Shown piece after piece: positions 15,578-15,585 of a DNA stretch of 15,585 nucleotides. The notes under the pieces are model-generated. The model worked only from the letters and a program-made list of their open reading frames with translations, was not told where the DNA came from and made no database searches. The translations under genes were made by a program, and so were the position numbers. Position 1 is the stretch's first letter; every line of letters starts with the position of its first letter. This DNA comes from an uncultured Mediterraneibacter sp. (GTDB lineage Bacteria; Bacillota; Clostridia; Lachnospirales; Lachnospiraceae), in contig NZ_CAKRGI010000040.1 of the NCBI RefSeq assembly GCF_934330165.1, positions 1 to 15,585 of the forward strand, in the 5' to 3' direction.

Positions 15578-15585
15578 ATGTCTAA
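15578..15585 (+). CDS. Start of an ORF truncated by the window end (possible transposase)
   Basis: ATG at 15578 follows AGGAGG (11-nt spacer; GGGAG 8 nt). Only Met-Ser and two bases of the third codon are inside the window, so the product cannot be identified. The hidden ribosome site is the sole reason to suspect a transposase. Confidence 0.4.

Larger units (their letters stand above)
15475..15585 (+). mobile_element. Probable left end of an insertion sequence (IS200/IS605-like suspected)
   Basis: Downstream of serA, coding sequence ends and two adjacent inverted repeats precede an ORF start whose ribosome site is buried in a 25-pair hairpin. That design is typical of transposase genes guarded against read-through transcription. 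The left boundary is arbitrary because the transposase, right end and target duplication lie outside the window. Alternatives are another IS family or a regulated ordinary gene. Confidence 0.4.

Overview
The window looks like chromosomal DNA of an anaerobic, low-to-moderate GC Firmicute, most likely a gut Lachnospiraceae (Blautia/Dorea/Mediterraneibacter-like). This rests on AGGAGG ribosome sites, frequent TTG starts, protein flavour (short SerA, Clostridia-type IlvB, O2-sensitive-type IlvD, large YkuD L,D-transpeptidase) and gene content. The taxon is an inference; no search was run. Nearly all of it is core metabolism, and I see no prophage, CRISPR array or defence system.

Left part (minus strand, ~131-5090): one tightly packed transcription unit aroC-potA-potB-potCD, read right to left from a candidate promoter near 5085-5090. 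The genes overlap by 11, 11 (or 29) and 4 nt, so translation is probably coupled. It encodes chorismate synthase and a complete polyamine ABC importer in which the second permease (PotC) and the substrate-binding protein (PotD) are one 626-residue polypeptide. Positions 1-130 hold only ambiguous short open frames.

Middle part (plus strand, 5275-8386): a membrane-anchored L,D-transpeptidase with an extremely basic cytoplasmic tail, followed after 21 nt by tgt (queuosine tRNA modification), then yajC (Sec accessory) with its own good sigma-A-type promoter and a strong Rho-independent terminator at 8421-8460.

Right part (plus strand, 8529-15418): a promoter (TTGAAA-17-TATGAT) starts leuB-ilvD-ilvB, a partial branched-chain amino acid set without leuACD, ilvC or ilvN in the window. 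After a 65-nt gap with a weak hairpin come serC-serA, the first two steps of serine synthesis.

Right edge (15419-15585): non-coding DNA with three inverted repeats. The largest is a 25-pair hairpin that buries the Shine-Dalgarno of an ORF starting at 15578 and cut by the window end. This resembles the left end of an insertion sequence with a translationally occluded transposase (IS200/IS605-like is my best guess), but the protein is not visible.

Most unusual points: the PotC-PotD fusion coupled to aroC, the L,D-transpeptidase's basic tail and its overlapping four-codon minicistron, and the RBS-burying hairpin at the right edge. I do not see a wholly new system.
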